Shown here: piece after piece, positions 1 to 8,312 of the stretch
Layout of the letters: every line of letters begins with the position of its first letter
How positions within the stretch are numbered: the first letter of the stretch is position 1
The notes under the pieces: model-generated
Told to the model about the DNA's origin: nothing
The model's database searches: none
Seen by the model: the letters and a program-made list of their open reading frames with translations, nothing else
Assembly (NCBI GenBank): GCA_026990385.1
Contig: JALXDL010000103.1
Coordinates: 1 to 40,804, forward strand
Direction of reading: 5' to 3'
DNA length: 40,804 bases
Source: DRKI01 sp011051875
GTDB taxonomy: Bacteria > Desulfobacterota > Desulfobulbia > Desulfobulbales > Desulfobulbaceae
Position numbers and translations under genes: made by a program

Positions 1-102
1 CCGGACACGGGCGTCACCGCTGAGGTTGACCTCTGCGTAAGCGGCGGAGGCGATGGAACCGACCATCAGCAGAGCCGCGCCTGCAGCAAGTACTTTCTTC
101 AT
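1..102 (-). CDS. Outer-membrane porin-like protein, N-terminal fragment (cut by window edge)
   Basis: Only the first 34 codons lie in the window. They encode a classical Sec signal peptide: Met-Lys-Lys, then an Ala/Leu/Gly-rich core ending in a probable Ala-x-Ala cleavage site (A-Y-A before E24). The mature start V-N-L-S-G-D-A-R-V-R is typical of the first beta-strand of bacterial porins. A ribosome binding site (AGGAG) lies about seven bases upstream of the ATG and a good promoter about 90 bases further up. The family assignment is an inference from the short mature N-terminus; the rest of the gene is outside the window. Confidence 0.6.
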   Translation of the reverse strand, partial: MKKVLAAGAALLMVGSIASAAYAEVNLSGDARVR

Positions 103-188
103 TGTTCTTCTCCTTTCCTCTGTTTTGACTGGTTCAGTTTCTCCGTGTACGCGCGGAGGAACCTTTCCGACTCTGATTTCATGGCTGT

Positions 189-217
189 ACAGTATTATGG
201 TCCGCACAGCCAGTCAA
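189..217 (-). promoter_or_regulatory. Sigma-70-type promoter of the porin-like gene
   Basis: On the minus strand TTGACT (212-217) is followed, after exactly 17 bases, by TACTGT (189-194). It lies upstream of the porin-like start at 102 and leaves a leader of roughly 80 bases. A run of A/T (218-245) directly upstream of the -35 box could act as an UP element. Assigned from sequence only. Confidence 0.55.
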
Positions 218-507
218 GTTTTTTTTACCAAAGTTTAATTTTTTTTACTTCCGGAAAAGGCAAGTGATATCAAGGAGTGTGCCCGGGGGAAAGGATTGGT
301 TCCGGCGCAAAGTGCGGCCATGGGAGGGACCGGGGAAGATCAGGAGCGGCAGTCTGGTGAGAAAAATATAATAATTCAAATATGTTGCTTGGGAAGGCAT
401 GATCGGGCCCCGATCCGCTCCAGGGGGACGGAAAGAATGGTGGTGGGCCATGAATATTAGCCTTTCCGTGGCCCGATTGAGCGATTTTCATTGTGCCCCG
501 GGATACG

Positions 508-554
508 GCCTTGTGGTGTTCCATGCAGGAGACTACAGCAAAACACCACAAGGC
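508..554. repeat. Perfect 13-bp inverted repeat in a gene-poor stretch
   Basis: GCCTTGTGGTGTT (508-520) and its exact reverse complement (542-554) are separated by 21 bases. The stretch 245-696 around it contains only short overlapping frames on both strands with no recognisable product, so I call no gene there. The hairpin has no T-run and does not look like a simple terminator. It could be an RNA structure, an operator or the trace of a lost mobile element. Confidence 0.6.
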
Positions 555-696
555 GAAGCAGGTTGGGGCACCAAGGACATCCCGGAGGGCGGTACCCATC
601 TGCGACGCTGCGAGGGAAAGCGATTTGCAGTCATTTGCCTTTTTTTATTCACAGGCGGGTGCAGCCCTCGGGCAGGCCCTGATCTCGGCGCAGCCT

Positions 697-2427
697 TTAC
701 CTGTTTTCCTTCTTCCGCCGGATCTCGTATACGTGGATATTGCAGGATTCCGCCTCCCAGAAGACAAAGGGATATGAGCTCTCGGTCTCGGCAAAATAGA
801 GTTGCAGCGTGGCAGGGCCTTTCTTGCCAGTATTGGTGACCAGCTGATAGTCGGCTGTGTAGCCCGAGATCTTCCTGGTCTCCCACAGGGGTTCCAGGGC
901 AGAGCCGTTCCAGCTCAGGGCGGCAATGGAGCTTCCCTCGAAGTAGCGCAGCCGTTTGAAGAATTTGATGGTGGCCAGGCGGTTCCTGCCGACAACGATA
1001 TCCGCCCTGCCGTCACCGTTGAGATCGCGCGCAATGATCCTGGTCGGGATATAGATCCGTCTGTGTCCGCCCTTGTCCGTGCTGGACAGGGTCCCGAAGA
1101 AGTTCTTTCCCGCCCCGTAGGTGGAGCCGCTCTGCCAGAGGACCTTGCCGGCCCGGTCCATGACCCGGAGGTGATTTTTCCTGTCTATGGCCACGATCTC
1201 CAGCGTAGAATCACCATCGATGTCGGCCCGGGTAAAATCGAACAGGTTGAGCCCGGAAGGCAGGGGCAATGGTTCTCCCTTGTCATAGGAGCCATCAGGT
1301 TTCCGGATCAGCCGGTAAATGGTCGGGGAGACGGGCTGTCCGCCGGGGGCGCCGGCCTGTCCCAGGAGGATCGGCCTGCGGCCGGCGACCTGTTCCGGTC
1401 GCAGGTAGAAGGGGATATCGCCGCGGAGGAGCGACAGGCCGTTGTCCTTCCAGGCGGCGACCAGCGATGCCGGTCTGGCTCCGTTGTTGGCGCTGATGTA
1501 GATCTCCTTGCGGCTGTCACCATCCAGGTCGGCCAGGTTGATGGCATGGACCCGCAGGTAGGAGGCAAGAGGCAGCGAGGTCACCTTCTGGAAATAGTCA
1601 TCGGCATACCGGTAGACGAGCAGTTCCGTGTTGGTTGCGAGCACGATCTCCGGAGTGGTGTCGCCGTCGATGTCCCCCACGTCCATGGCCTTGAGACCGA
1701 TGGGGATCTTGCGGCTGCGGCGGGTGGTGACCAGGGCGAAACCGGATTTCGTGTCAAGCCCCAGTTCGCCGCCGCGGTACAGCCCTTCCCTGAAGGCCCG
1801 CTCCGGATGCTCGGTGGTAAAGGCATTGATCCCTTCCTTTTTCGTACCCGCAGCCCGGGCCGGGCCGGGACGCTGCCTGCCGAAGACCTCCACCGCGATA
1901 TCCCAGGCCAGCTCGTCGATCCCGGCCATGACCCCGTCAAGGGACTGGATGGTGCGGGTGAACCGCCTGGGGGTCGTTGCCGCGGATCTGGCAAAGACAT
2001 GGGTTGTCAGTTGGTAGGCGCCCTTGTCTCCGGTCAGGGACCCCATGATAACGTAGTCGGCCCTGATCCTGCCCAGCATGCGGGCAAATTCCTGTTCCTT
2101 GCCTGCCTGCAGGTAGGCGGACATCTGCCGTGTCCGGGCACTCTGATGGAGAGCGATGATGCCGGCGTGGGCCGTAACCCTGCTCGCCAGCATATTGGCC
2201 AGCCCCTCCTGCAGGTAGTCGTATTGGCCGGGAAGCCGGACCTGGAAGGGAAGAAAGACCACCCTGGCCCTGTCCTGTCTGTTTTCCTCCGCCGCTGCCG
2301 CGGGAAAGGCCAGGGATAGCAGGACAAGGCAGATCCCCAGCACTGCTGCAGTGGGAACAAGGTGATGAATCCGGTAATATGGATGCCCGCAGGTGCCGGG
2401 TTCAGGCATGGGAAAGACTCTGTTCAC
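697..2427 (-). CDS. Exported VCBS/FG-GAP-repeat protein with TolB-like N-terminal domain
   Basis: About 576 residues. A hydrophobic segment ending in A-F-P-A-A-A-A indicates export. The following ~130 residues (R-A-R-V-V-F-L-P-F onward, with D-Y-V-I-M-G-S-L) resemble the TolB-like/FlgO-type alpha-beta domain that opens many periplasmic proteins. The rest contains at least four FG-GAP/VCBS Asp-rich motifs of the D-x-D/N-G-D-x-x-x-E/D-I form (DIDGDTTPEIV, DLDGDSRKEIY, DIDGDSTLEIV, DLNGDGRADIV), which normally form Ca2+-binding blades of a beta-propeller. The GTG at 2427 was chosen because CGGAGC precedes it; an ATG at 2409 is the alternative, and the longer upstream frame has no signal peptide at its start. 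The role is unknown; an envelope or surface-binding function is an inference. The gene probably stands alone or is co-transcribed with the gene ending at 2668. Confidence 0.75.
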   Translation of the reverse strand: MNRVFPMPEPGTCGHPYYRIHHLVPTAAVLGICLVLLSLAFPAAAAEENRQDRARVVFLPFQVRLPGQYDYLQEGLANMLASRVTAHAGIIALHQSARTRQMSAYLQAGKEQEFARMLGRIRADYVIMGSLTGDKGAYQLTTHVFARSAATTPRRFTRTIQSLDGVMAGIDELAWDIAVEVFGRQRPGPARAAGTKKEGINAFTTEHPERAFREGLYRGGELGLDTKSGFALVTTRRSRKIPIGLKAMDVGDIDGDTTPEIVLATNTELLVYRYADDYFQKVTSLPLASYLRVHAINLADLDGDSRKEIYISANNGARPASLVAAWKDNGLSLLRGDIPFYLRPEQVAGRRPILLGQAGAPGGQPVSPTIYRLIRKPDGSYDKGEPLPLPSGLNLFDFTRADIDGDSTLEIVAIDRKNHLRVMDRAGKVLWQSGSTYGAGKNFFGTLSSTDKGGHRRIYIPTRIIARDLNGDGRADIVVGRNRLATIKFFKRLRYFEGSSIAALSWNGSALEPLWETRKISGYTADYQLVTNTGKKGPATLQLYFAETESSYPFVFWEAESCNIHVYEIRRKKENR

Positions 2428-2667
2428 GGTAGAAGCTCCGGGTTGGTTGGATGGATTGCAGGGCCGCACGTACCCCTGCCCGGACGGCCGGACCTGGCTT
2501 TGCAGGTGACCGCGGGTGCACACAGAGGGCATGCCGCACAGCATGTTCCGGTTTCGGCAACCCAGTATACAGTATTTTTTCGTCGAAGAAAGGGGGGAAG
2601 GCGGATTTTCTCAGCCGCCGGGGGGGAAGGCGCTGCCCCGGTGCGGCCGGCCCCGGAAGAGAGGCTG

Positions 2668-3369
2668 TCAGTAGGAGAACGTCACCGAGACACCACCGTA
2701 AAAGATGTCCTGCACCGGCGCCTGCCGGTCTCCGTCCCTGGCGTCAGCCGCGGAGAGCGATGCCTCGGAAAGGGAATGTGACCACTGCAGCTCGGGGGTT
2801 ATGGTGATGAAGTTCCTGTAGGACATGGGGATGTTGAGAAGAAAGGAGAGCATTCGCCCCTTTTCCCGGTCCAGGGGGTTCTTTATGAGCATGGTCCTGC
2901 TGCCCAGGCCGATGGCCAGATCGTCGTGGAGCCGGTAGGCACCGGACAGGTCGATGGCCATGAACCAGTCGTCGCCCGGGTCGATACTGTACTGCTGCTG
3001 GTCCATGTCAGCGAAAATAGTGTCTGCCGACCGGGGGGTCCTGTGCGAGGTGTAGATGTATCCGGCTGAAAAACCGAGCAGACCGGACGAACCCTTGTAG
3101 GAAAAAGTGATGGCATGACCGCTGAACCGTGCAAGATCAGGGGCCTGCACCAGGCTGATGCCCTCTGTCCGCTGCAGCTTGATGATCCAGTCCGTGTCGG
3201 CGGACAGGTCGATGCCGTACATGCCGGCGGCCAGCAGGCTGTCAACAGCACGGTCCCAGAGGGAAGGATCAATACTCACCCTCCCCGCCCCCATGGCTGG
3301 AGACGGTCCGGCCACCGCGGACAGCAGTGGTATGACCAGGAGCATGATGAGGGTGTTTCTTCCACGCAT
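2668..3369 (-). CDS. Exported protein, likely small outer-membrane beta-barrel (hypothetical)
   Basis: 233 residues starting with a clear signal peptide (M-R-G-R-N then a Leu/Ile/Val core, A-M-G-A near 28). The remainder alternates polar and hydrophobic residues in short stretches (F-S-A-G-Y-I-Y, W-F-M-A-I-D-L-S-G-A-Y-R-L, I-G-L-G-S-R-T-M-L). It ends in G-G-V-S-V-T-F-S-Y, an aromatic terminal strand of the type recognised by the BAM machinery. I do not recognise a named family. A strong promoter (3430-3458) lies directly upstream. An outer-membrane location is an inference. Confidence 0.65.
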   Translation of the reverse strand: MRGRNTLIMLLVIPLLSAVAGPSPAMGAGRVSIDPSLWDRAVDSLLAAGMYGIDLSADTDWIIKLQRTEGISLVQAPDLARFSGHAITFSYKGSSGLLGFSAGYIYTSHRTPRSADTIFADMDQQQYSIDPGDDWFMAIDLSGAYRLHDDLAIGLGSRTMLIKNPLDREKGRMLSFLLNIPMSYRNFITITPELQWSHSLSEASLSAADARDGDRQAPVQDIFYGGVSVTFSY

Positions 3370-3429
3370 GATTGCAGTCGTCTGTCAGGATGGTGACCTT
3401 GTCCCCGGCCCGGGAATCCCTTTTCTTAT

Positions 3430-3458
3430 ATTTTACAACTCCAGGGGTATCATGACAA
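3430..3458 (-). promoter_or_regulatory. Promoter of the beta-barrel candidate gene
   Basis: Minus strand TTGTCA (3453-3458), 17-base spacer, TAAAAT (3430-3435). The transcript would begin about 55 bases before the ATG at 3369. Close match to the sigma-70 consensus in both boxes and in spacing. Confidence 0.65.
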
Positions 3459-3523
3459 TGTGAAAAAAACGGCTATTGCCTCCACCTGCGGTTGCGGCAA
3501 GAGCCACTGTCTGCCGCCGCTGC

Positions 3524-4012
3524 CTACCGCTGATCGTAATAACTCTCCCGGCCGCAGGTGGTGTTGTCGGGTGCGAACGGCAGGTAGACCTCGATCACGC
3601 CGGGTTCCGGGGTCCTGATCGTGTTGAAGGCGAATTTTGAGAACCAGACTCCGGCCTGCCTGCCGTCCGGTGTCAGGATGATCCCGGCCTTGTAAGGGCA
3701 GAGTACGCTCATGTCCGTTTTTGCCCAGAACATCCAGCGGTCGAGCAGTTTCTGCGTGATATCCACCTTGGACCAGACCCTGGTTCGAAGCTGAAAGCTG
3801 TTGTCAATGGCGATTATGGCATCGGGTTCCACCGGGGATCCGGTGTAGTAATAGGTGTGGTGGGGAAGAATAGTCCCTGAGCGGAATGTCTTCAGGACAT
3901 CGGAACTGGTGACCCACCGGCCGCTGGGCCTGGATGCGCCGCAGCCGGCAATGACCAGGAGCAGGAGCATCCCGGAGGCGAGCAGGACAAGTGTACGCGG
4001 GCGAATTGTCAT
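3524..4012 (-). CDS. Putative lipoprotein, function unknown
   Basis: 162 residues. The N-terminus M-T-I-R-P-R-T followed by a Leu-rich core and the lipobox I-A-G-C (Cys near residue 24) predicts lipidation; the +2 residue is Gly, so no inner-membrane retention signal is seen. The mature part contains two Cys (C-P-Y near 100 and C-G-R near the end) and is rich in aromatic residues, with no motif I can name. GGAGG lies nine bases before the ATG, which fixes the start. The stretch 4013-4493 beyond it contains no convincing gene. Confidence 0.7.
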   Translation of the reverse strand: MTIRPRTLVLLASGMLLLLVIAGCGASRPSGRWVTSSDVLKTFRSGTILPHHTYYYTGSPVEPDAIIAIDNSFQLRTRVWSKVDITQKLLDRWMFWAKTDMSVLCPYKAGIILTPDGRQAGVWFSKFAFNTIRTPEPGVIEVYLPFAPDNTTCGRESYYDQR

Positions 4013-4298
4013 ACAGGGATACCTCCAGCGGAAAAGTGTGCGGTCCCGGTTTTTCGGATCGGCGGACAGTGCACGATGATCAAGGTACAGGCTCGTGCCG
4101 GCAGCCCGTCAAAAGAACGCCGCCCCGTCACGATGGACGGTTCTTTCATTCTGAATAAAAAATATAACCATCCGGCCCGGGTTTGTCACCGCTTTCCTCT
4201 CCATCCGTACCGGCAGAGGATCTTCCCTTTTCCGGCGGTTGCAGTTGCGCACAGGTGAAACCACCCGTTGCACATCCCCTGGTGGCTTCCCTTTTTTA

Positions 4299-4327
4299 TT
4301 GCCTGTTGCCGGGAGAGCGGGTATTTT
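4299..4327 (+). promoter_or_regulatory. Possible promoter for the acyltransferase/glycosyltransferase pair
   Basis: TTGCCT (4299-4304), 17 bases, TATTTT (4322-4327), about 165 bases before the start at 4494. Both boxes are only partial matches, so this is tentative. No riboswitch or other leader element was recognised in 4328-4493. Confidence 0.3.
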
Positions 4328-4493
4328 TCTCTATCCGGCCTTTGTCCACAGTGTAGCATCCGGCTGGACAGACCGACATGTACCCGTAACGGTCCGGCAT
4401 CACAACCGCAATCCGGACAGAGGGCGGCAGAATGCCGAACCGGCAACCTTCCGTCTCTCTGTTGTCCCCGAAAGAACAGATCATGGTTCCCTG

Positions 4494-5075
4494 ATGGAAT
4501 TTGAGCCGGCAACCCAGAGCATGGCCGAGCTTCGCGCCGCCCTGAAACAGGCGCGGCGCAGGCCCCATGGCAATGTCCACCGCGGCAGGCTCTACATTTC
4601 TCCCGAGGCACTGGACACGGCCGGCATGGAGACCAATATCTGTATCAGCCGCTTTTCCATTCTCGACTGCACCGGCAGCATCCACCTGGGTCCCTGGTGC
4701 ATGATCGGGGCCCGCAGCCGGATCTACACCCATGACCACATCCACCAGGGCCGCAGGCCCCTGCTCGCCCAGCAGGAGAAGCTGGGTGTGGTCTGGCAGG
4801 ACAAGTACATCGGCCGGGACGTCTGGATCCACGAGAACGTCATCGTCCTCTACCAGGTCACCGAGATCCCGGATGGCGCCGTGATCGGCGCGGGCGCGGT
4901 CCTGACCAGGAATCCCGGGCCCTACGAGATCTGGGCCGGGGTGCCGGCCAGGAAGATCGCCGACCGGCGGGATCTCTCGCCGCAGGAGCTGCGGGAGCTG
5001 GTCAGCAGAAAACCCTTCACCCTGCGGGAGCACCTCGGAGAGCAATGGGACAGAACCCGTTATATAATATTCTGA
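4494..5075 (+). CDS. Left-handed beta-helix (hexapeptide-repeat) acyltransferase
   Basis: 193 residues. The central part shows imperfect hexapeptide turns (I-S-R-F-S-I, I-H-L-G-P-W-C-M-I-G-A-R-S-R-I) and then Y-T-H-D-H, whose His matches the catalytic region of LacA/WbbJ-type O-acetyltransferases. The C-terminal half has the usual I-G-R-D-V-W-I-H-E-N-V-I-V and G-A-V-I-G-A-G-A-V-L-T, ending in the typical W-A-G-V-P-A-R-K-I. The open frame extends 85 codons upstream, but that part has no homology-like features; the ATG at 4494 starts the plausible protein, although its ribosome site is weak. It overlaps the next gene by 31 bases, so the two are translated together. Likely substrate: a sugar of a surface glycan or glycolipid, inferred from the neighbouring glycosyltransferase. 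Confidence 0.8.
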   Translation: MEFEPATQSMAELRAALKQARRRPHGNVHRGRLYISPEALDTAGMETNICISRFSILDCTGSIHLGPWCMIGARSRIYTHDHIHQGRRPLLAQQEKLGVVWQDKYIGRDVWIHENVIVLYQVTEIPDGAVIGAGAVLTRNPGPYEIWAGVPARKIADRRDLSPQELRELVSRKPFTLREHLGEQWDRTRYIIF

Positions 5076-6280
5076 TGTACTCCCATGACACCTACGGTCT
5101 GGGACATATCCGTCGGACCATGTCCATAGCCGGTCACCTGCGGGCCAGCGACGTCAATGTCCTCATCCTGACCGGATCGCCCATCGCCGGCCGGTTCTCC
5201 TTCCCGGAAAACGTCGATTTTGTCCGTATTCCCGGTATGATCAAGCAGACCAACGACGAGTACCGGTCCCTTTCCATCCGCATCGATCCCGAACACGCTC
5301 TCAATATCCGCAAGTCCATCATCGCTGCCACCACCAGGACCTTCCGGCCCGATCTCTTCATCGTCGACAAGGAGCCATTGGGGCTCAAGAAAGAGGTCCT
5401 GCCCACCCTGCAGTGGCTCAAGGAGTATTCGCCCCGGACCCGGACCATCCTCGGCCTGCGCGATATCATGGACGACCGGGAGACCGTGCGCTCCGACTGG
5501 CGCCACAAGGGCGTCTACCGCTACCTGGAGGAACTCTATTCCGAGATATGGGTCTATGGACGGCAGGAGATCTACGATGCCGTGGAGGAGTATGATCTGC
5601 CCGGCTCCATCCGGGAACGGGTCCATTTCACCGGCTACCTGCCGCGGCGGGTGGCCTCGGACAGGGCGGCGGCCAAGACCCGCAGGAAGTTCTGCGTGGG
5701 CGAAGAGGAGAAGATGATCGTGGTGACCGCCGGCGGCGGTGGCGACGGTTATGCCATGATGGAGACCTACCTGGCCATGCACGAGCAGAAGGCCATGACA
5801 GGGATCAGGAGCGTCCTCATCACCGGTCCCTTCATGCCCCGCCAGCAGCGCCGCCTGCTGGCCCGCCGGGCCCGGTCGTTCAGGATCAAGATCGTGCCCT
5901 TCTATCCGCGCATGGAGGAGGTTTTTGCCGCCGCCGACCTGGTGGTCTCCATGGGCGGCTACAATACGGTCTGCGAGATCCTCAGCCAGAATACCCCCTT
6001 TCTCATCATTCCCAGGGAGACCCCGCGCCGGGAGCAGCTCCTGCGGGCCACCGCATTCAGCCGCCAGGGCCTGGTGGATTTCCTCCCCTGGCCGGACCTG
6101 GCCGTGGACAGCCTGCACGCCAGGATCATGCCCATGCTCGACAGCCTGCCGGCCTACCGGGAGGCCATTGCCCGGTTTCCCCTGGACGGCATCGATTTCA
6201 TCAAGAAAAGGCTGGCCGTCTTCAGAATGGCGGAAGAGCCGGAGCCAGCCGCAGTGGCAGGGATAACGGAAGAACCGTGA
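5045..6280 (+). CDS. Predicted glycosyltransferase, MurG/GT28-like fold (COG4671 type)
   Basis: 411 residues. The N-terminus Y-S-H-D-T-Y-G-L-G-H-I-R-R is the Gly-rich nucleotide-sugar loop of GT-B enzymes of this group. The C-terminal half carries G-G-G-G-D-G, then M-G-G-Y-N-T-V-C-E-I (the MurG-like donor-binding helix) and I-P-R-E-T-P-R-R-E-Q. GGAG lies upstream of the ATG at 5045; an in-frame ATG at 5075 overlaps the stop of the acyltransferase (TGATG) and is a second possible start. Acts in the cytoplasm on an unidentified acceptor; pairing with an O-acyltransferase suggests glycan or glycolipid decoration. Confidence 0.8.
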   Translation: MGQNPLYNILMYSHDTYGLGHIRRTMSIAGHLRASDVNVLILTGSPIAGRFSFPENVDFVRIPGMIKQTNDEYRSLSIRIDPEHALNIRKSIIAATTRTFRPDLFIVDKEPLGLKKEVLPTLQWLKEYSPRTRTILGLRDIMDDRETVRSDWRHKGVYRYLEELYSEIWVYGRQEIYDAVEEYDLPGSIRERVHFTGYLPRRVASDRAAAKTRRKFCVGEEEKMIVVTAGGGGDGYAMMETYLAMHEQKAMTGIRSVLITGPFMPRQQRRLLARRARSFRIKIVPFYPRMEEVFAAADLVVSMGGYNTVCEILSQNTPFLIIPRETPRREQLLRATAFSRQGLVDFLPWPDLAVDSLHARIMPMLDSLPAYREAIARFPLDGIDFIKKRLAVFRMAEEPEPAAVAGITEEP

Positions 6281-6355
6281 CCGTTTGCAACCCGGTGAAA
6301 ATGCCAAGGTGATGGCACCCCGGTAACGCCTGCGGAGGATCTGCCGCCTCCGGGG

Positions 6356-6667
6356 TCAAATCAGCCGGTTGCTGATCAGGCCGTAGAACGGCGGCCGTTC
6401 CAGGGAGCTGAAGAACCAGCCCAGGTGGGTGAGGCAGGTGGAGCAGAGGCTGAATTGCCAGCGGTAGCCGGCAAACCAGGTGAATTCGTTCGTGGGATCG
6501 CCCTGGATCAGGCAGCCCGGCGCCCGCCGGAAGCAGCGGATCTCGTAGGCGATTCCGGCGGGATTGAAAAAGGCGTGTTCGTGGCGGCCGTTTATCTCGA
6601 TGGCCTGGTCGCGGCTGGTTACCGGGGCGCTGCAGTGGGCGCAGAGCAATGGTGCGTCCTTTTCCAC
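6356..6667 (-). CDS. Cereblon-like CULT-domain protein
   Basis: About 103 residues if started at the GTG at 6667; the frame is open to an ATG at 6844, but that would overlap the upstream gene by 89 bases, so the start is uncertain. The protein is essentially one CULT domain. C9-x-x-C12 and C75-x-x-C78 form the structural zinc site. H-E-H-A-F-F-N-P-A-G follows the first pair. F-T-W-F-A-G-Y-R-W and H-L-G-W-F-F supply the three Trp (64, 70, 84) of the aromatic cage that in cereblon and in Magnetospirillum MsCI4 binds glutarimides, uracil-like and related cyclic imides. All cage positions are intact. The natural ligand in bacteria is unknown. It sits last in the hemC-cobA/hemD transcript; a link to tetrapyrrole chemistry is not established. 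Confidence 0.85.
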   Translation of the reverse strand: MEKDAPLLCAHCSAPVTSRDQAIEINGRHEHAFFNPAGIAYEIRCFRRAPGCLIQGDPTNEFTWFAGYRWQFSLCSTCLTHLGWFFSSLERPPFYGLISNRLI

Positions 6668-6755
6668 CGCCCGCTCGTCGCCGGGTTCCTTCCCGGGACG
6701 CCCGCTCCGGCCATTTCTGCCGGGCAGGTCGATGCGCAGGAGCAGCGCCGGTGGC

Positions 6756-8312
6756 TCAGCCGGTGTTTGCGTTGTGATAGTGGGCAACAATGGCGTCCAC
6801 CAGGTCCGGGATGGTGTAGCGTTCCGGCTGGATGTCCACGGCAAGGCCGTGGTCTTCCACCGTCTTGGCGGTGATCGGCCCGATGGCCGCGATCCTGACC
6901 CCGGCCAGCAGGCTGCGCAGTTCCTCTTCCGAGGCCGCGTCCACCATGGTCAGGAAATTGGTCACCGTGGAGGAGCTGGTAAAGGTGACAAGGTCGATGA
7001 ACCCCTCCCTGAGCTGTTCGCGCAGCTCGTCCTTCCTGCCCCGGGGCGGCACGTTCTGGTAGACCGGCGCCACGGTGACCTCGGCGCCTGCCCTGGCCAG
7101 GGTCTCCGGCAGGACCTCGCGCGCCTTGAGTGCCCGCGGCAGCAGGATCCTGGCCCCGTCCACCCCCTGCCGCAGCAGGGCCTCGGCCAGTCCCTCGCCG
7201 GTGAACTTCTCCGGCACCAGGTCGGGCCGCAGGCCGTATTTCTCCAGCTCGCCGGCCGTTGCCCGGCCCACCACCGCGATCTTCGGACCGGCCAGGTCGC
7301 GGGCATCCATGTTGCGGGCAAAGAGGCGGCGGAAGAAGTAGGTGACCCCGTTGAGGCTGGTGAACAGCAGCCACTGGTAGCCGGCAAGCTCGTCCAGGGC
7401 CCGGTCCAGGACCGAGTAGTCGGCCACCGGCTCGATGTGGATGGTGGAGTACTCCAGGCAGTCGGCACCCTGCTCCTCCAGGCCGGCCACCAGCTCGCTG
7501 GCCTGCTCGCGGGTCCGGGTGACCACGATGTGCCGGCCGAAGAGGGGGCGCTTCTCGAACCAGTCGATGGTGTTGCGCAGGCGGACCACCTCGCCGACAA
7601 TGACCAGGGCCGGCGGTTTGATCCCGGCCTTGCGCACGATGTCGGTGATGGTGGCCAGTGTGCCCTCCACCGAGTGCTGGACAGGAGTGGAGGCCCAGCG
7701 GACCACGGCCACCGGGGTCTGCGGGTCGCGGCCGTGATCCATCAGCTTGCGGGTGATGTCGGGCAGGTTCTTGATCCCCATGTAGATGACGATGGTGCCC
7801 GCGCCCGTGGCCAGCTTGTCCCAGGCGATATTGGATTCCTTCTTGCCCGGTGCCTCGTGGCCGGTGATGAATGCCACCGAGGCCGTGTACTCGCGGTGGG
7901 TGATGGGGATACCCGCATAGGTGGCCGCGGCCGTGGCCGAGGTGACGCCCGGCACCACCTCGAACTTGATGCCCGCCGCCACCAGCTCCTCGATCTCCTC
8001 GGCGCCGCGGCCAAAAATGAAGGGATCGCCGCCCTTGAGGCGGACCACGGTCCGGCCGGCGCCGGCCCGGTCGATCAGGAGCTGGTTGATCTCGTCCTGG
8101 GTGAAGGCGTGCAGACCGCCTCCTTTCTTGCCGGCATAGATCAGTTCGGCGTCTTTCGGCACGTGCCGGAGCAGTTTCGGATTGGCCAGGTAGTCATAGA
8201 CCACCACCTCGGCCCGCTCCAGCAGGTACTTGCCGCGCAGGGTGATGAGGCCGGGATCGCCGGGTCCGGCGCCGACCAGGTAGACCTTGCCCCTGTTTGT
8301 CCTGCCGCTCAT
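6756..8312 (-). CDS. cobA/hemD: Fused uroporphyrinogen-III C-methyltransferase / uroporphyrinogen-III synthase
   Basis: 518 residues, two enzymes in one chain. Residues 1-250 are the SAM-dependent methyltransferase (SUMT): V-G-A-G-P-G-D-P near 13, V-R-L-K-G-G-D-P-F-I-F-G-R-G near 88, and P-G-V-T-S. They convert uroporphyrinogen III to precorrin-2. Residues ~260-512 are uroporphyrinogen-III synthase (V-V-T-R-T-R-E-Q-A at its start, F-T-S-S-S-T-V-T-N-F near 430, A-A-I-G-P-I-T-A-K-T), which closes hydroxymethylbilane to uroporphyrinogen III. The ATG overlaps the hemC stop by four bases, so HemC, which makes the substrate, is translated just before it. Such fusions are common in anaerobes that route tetrapyrroles to siroheme, cobalamin and alternative heme. 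Confidence 0.95.
   Translation of the reverse strand: MSGRTNRGKVYLVGAGPGDPGLITLRGKYLLERAEVVVYDYLANPKLLRHVPKDAELIYAGKKGGGLHAFTQDEINQLLIDRAGAGRTVVRLKGGDPFIFGRGAEEIEELVAAGIKFEVVPGVTSATAAATYAGIPITHREYTASVAFITGHEAPGKKESNIAWDKLATGAGTIVIYMGIKNLPDITRKLMDHGRDPQTPVAVVRWASTPVQHSVEGTLATITDIVRKAGIKPPALVIVGEVVRLRNTIDWFEKRPLFGRHIVVTRTREQASELVAGLEEQGADCLEYSTIHIEPVADYSVLDRALDELAGYQWLLFTSLNGVTYFFRRLFARNMDARDLAGPKIAVVGRATAGELEKYGLRPDLVPEKFTGEGLAEALLRQGVDGARILLPRALKAREVLPETLARAGAEVTVAPVYQNVPPRGRKDELREQLREGFIDLVTFTSSSTVTNFLTMVDAASEEELRSLLAGVRIAAIGPITAKTVEDHGLAVDIQPERYTIPDLVDAIVAHYHNANTG

Noticed and set aside
802..2319. 505-codon plus-strand open frame opposite the VCBS protein
   Set aside because: Antisense shadow of a high-GC gene; its product is low-complexity (Gly, Asp, Val, Gln) with no domain, while the minus strand has clear FG-GAP repeats.
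6318..6355. GC-rich hairpin between the glycosyltransferase and CULT genes
   Set aside because: Short stem (CGGAGG/CCTCCG) with an alternative pairing and no T-run on either strand; not convincing as a terminator.
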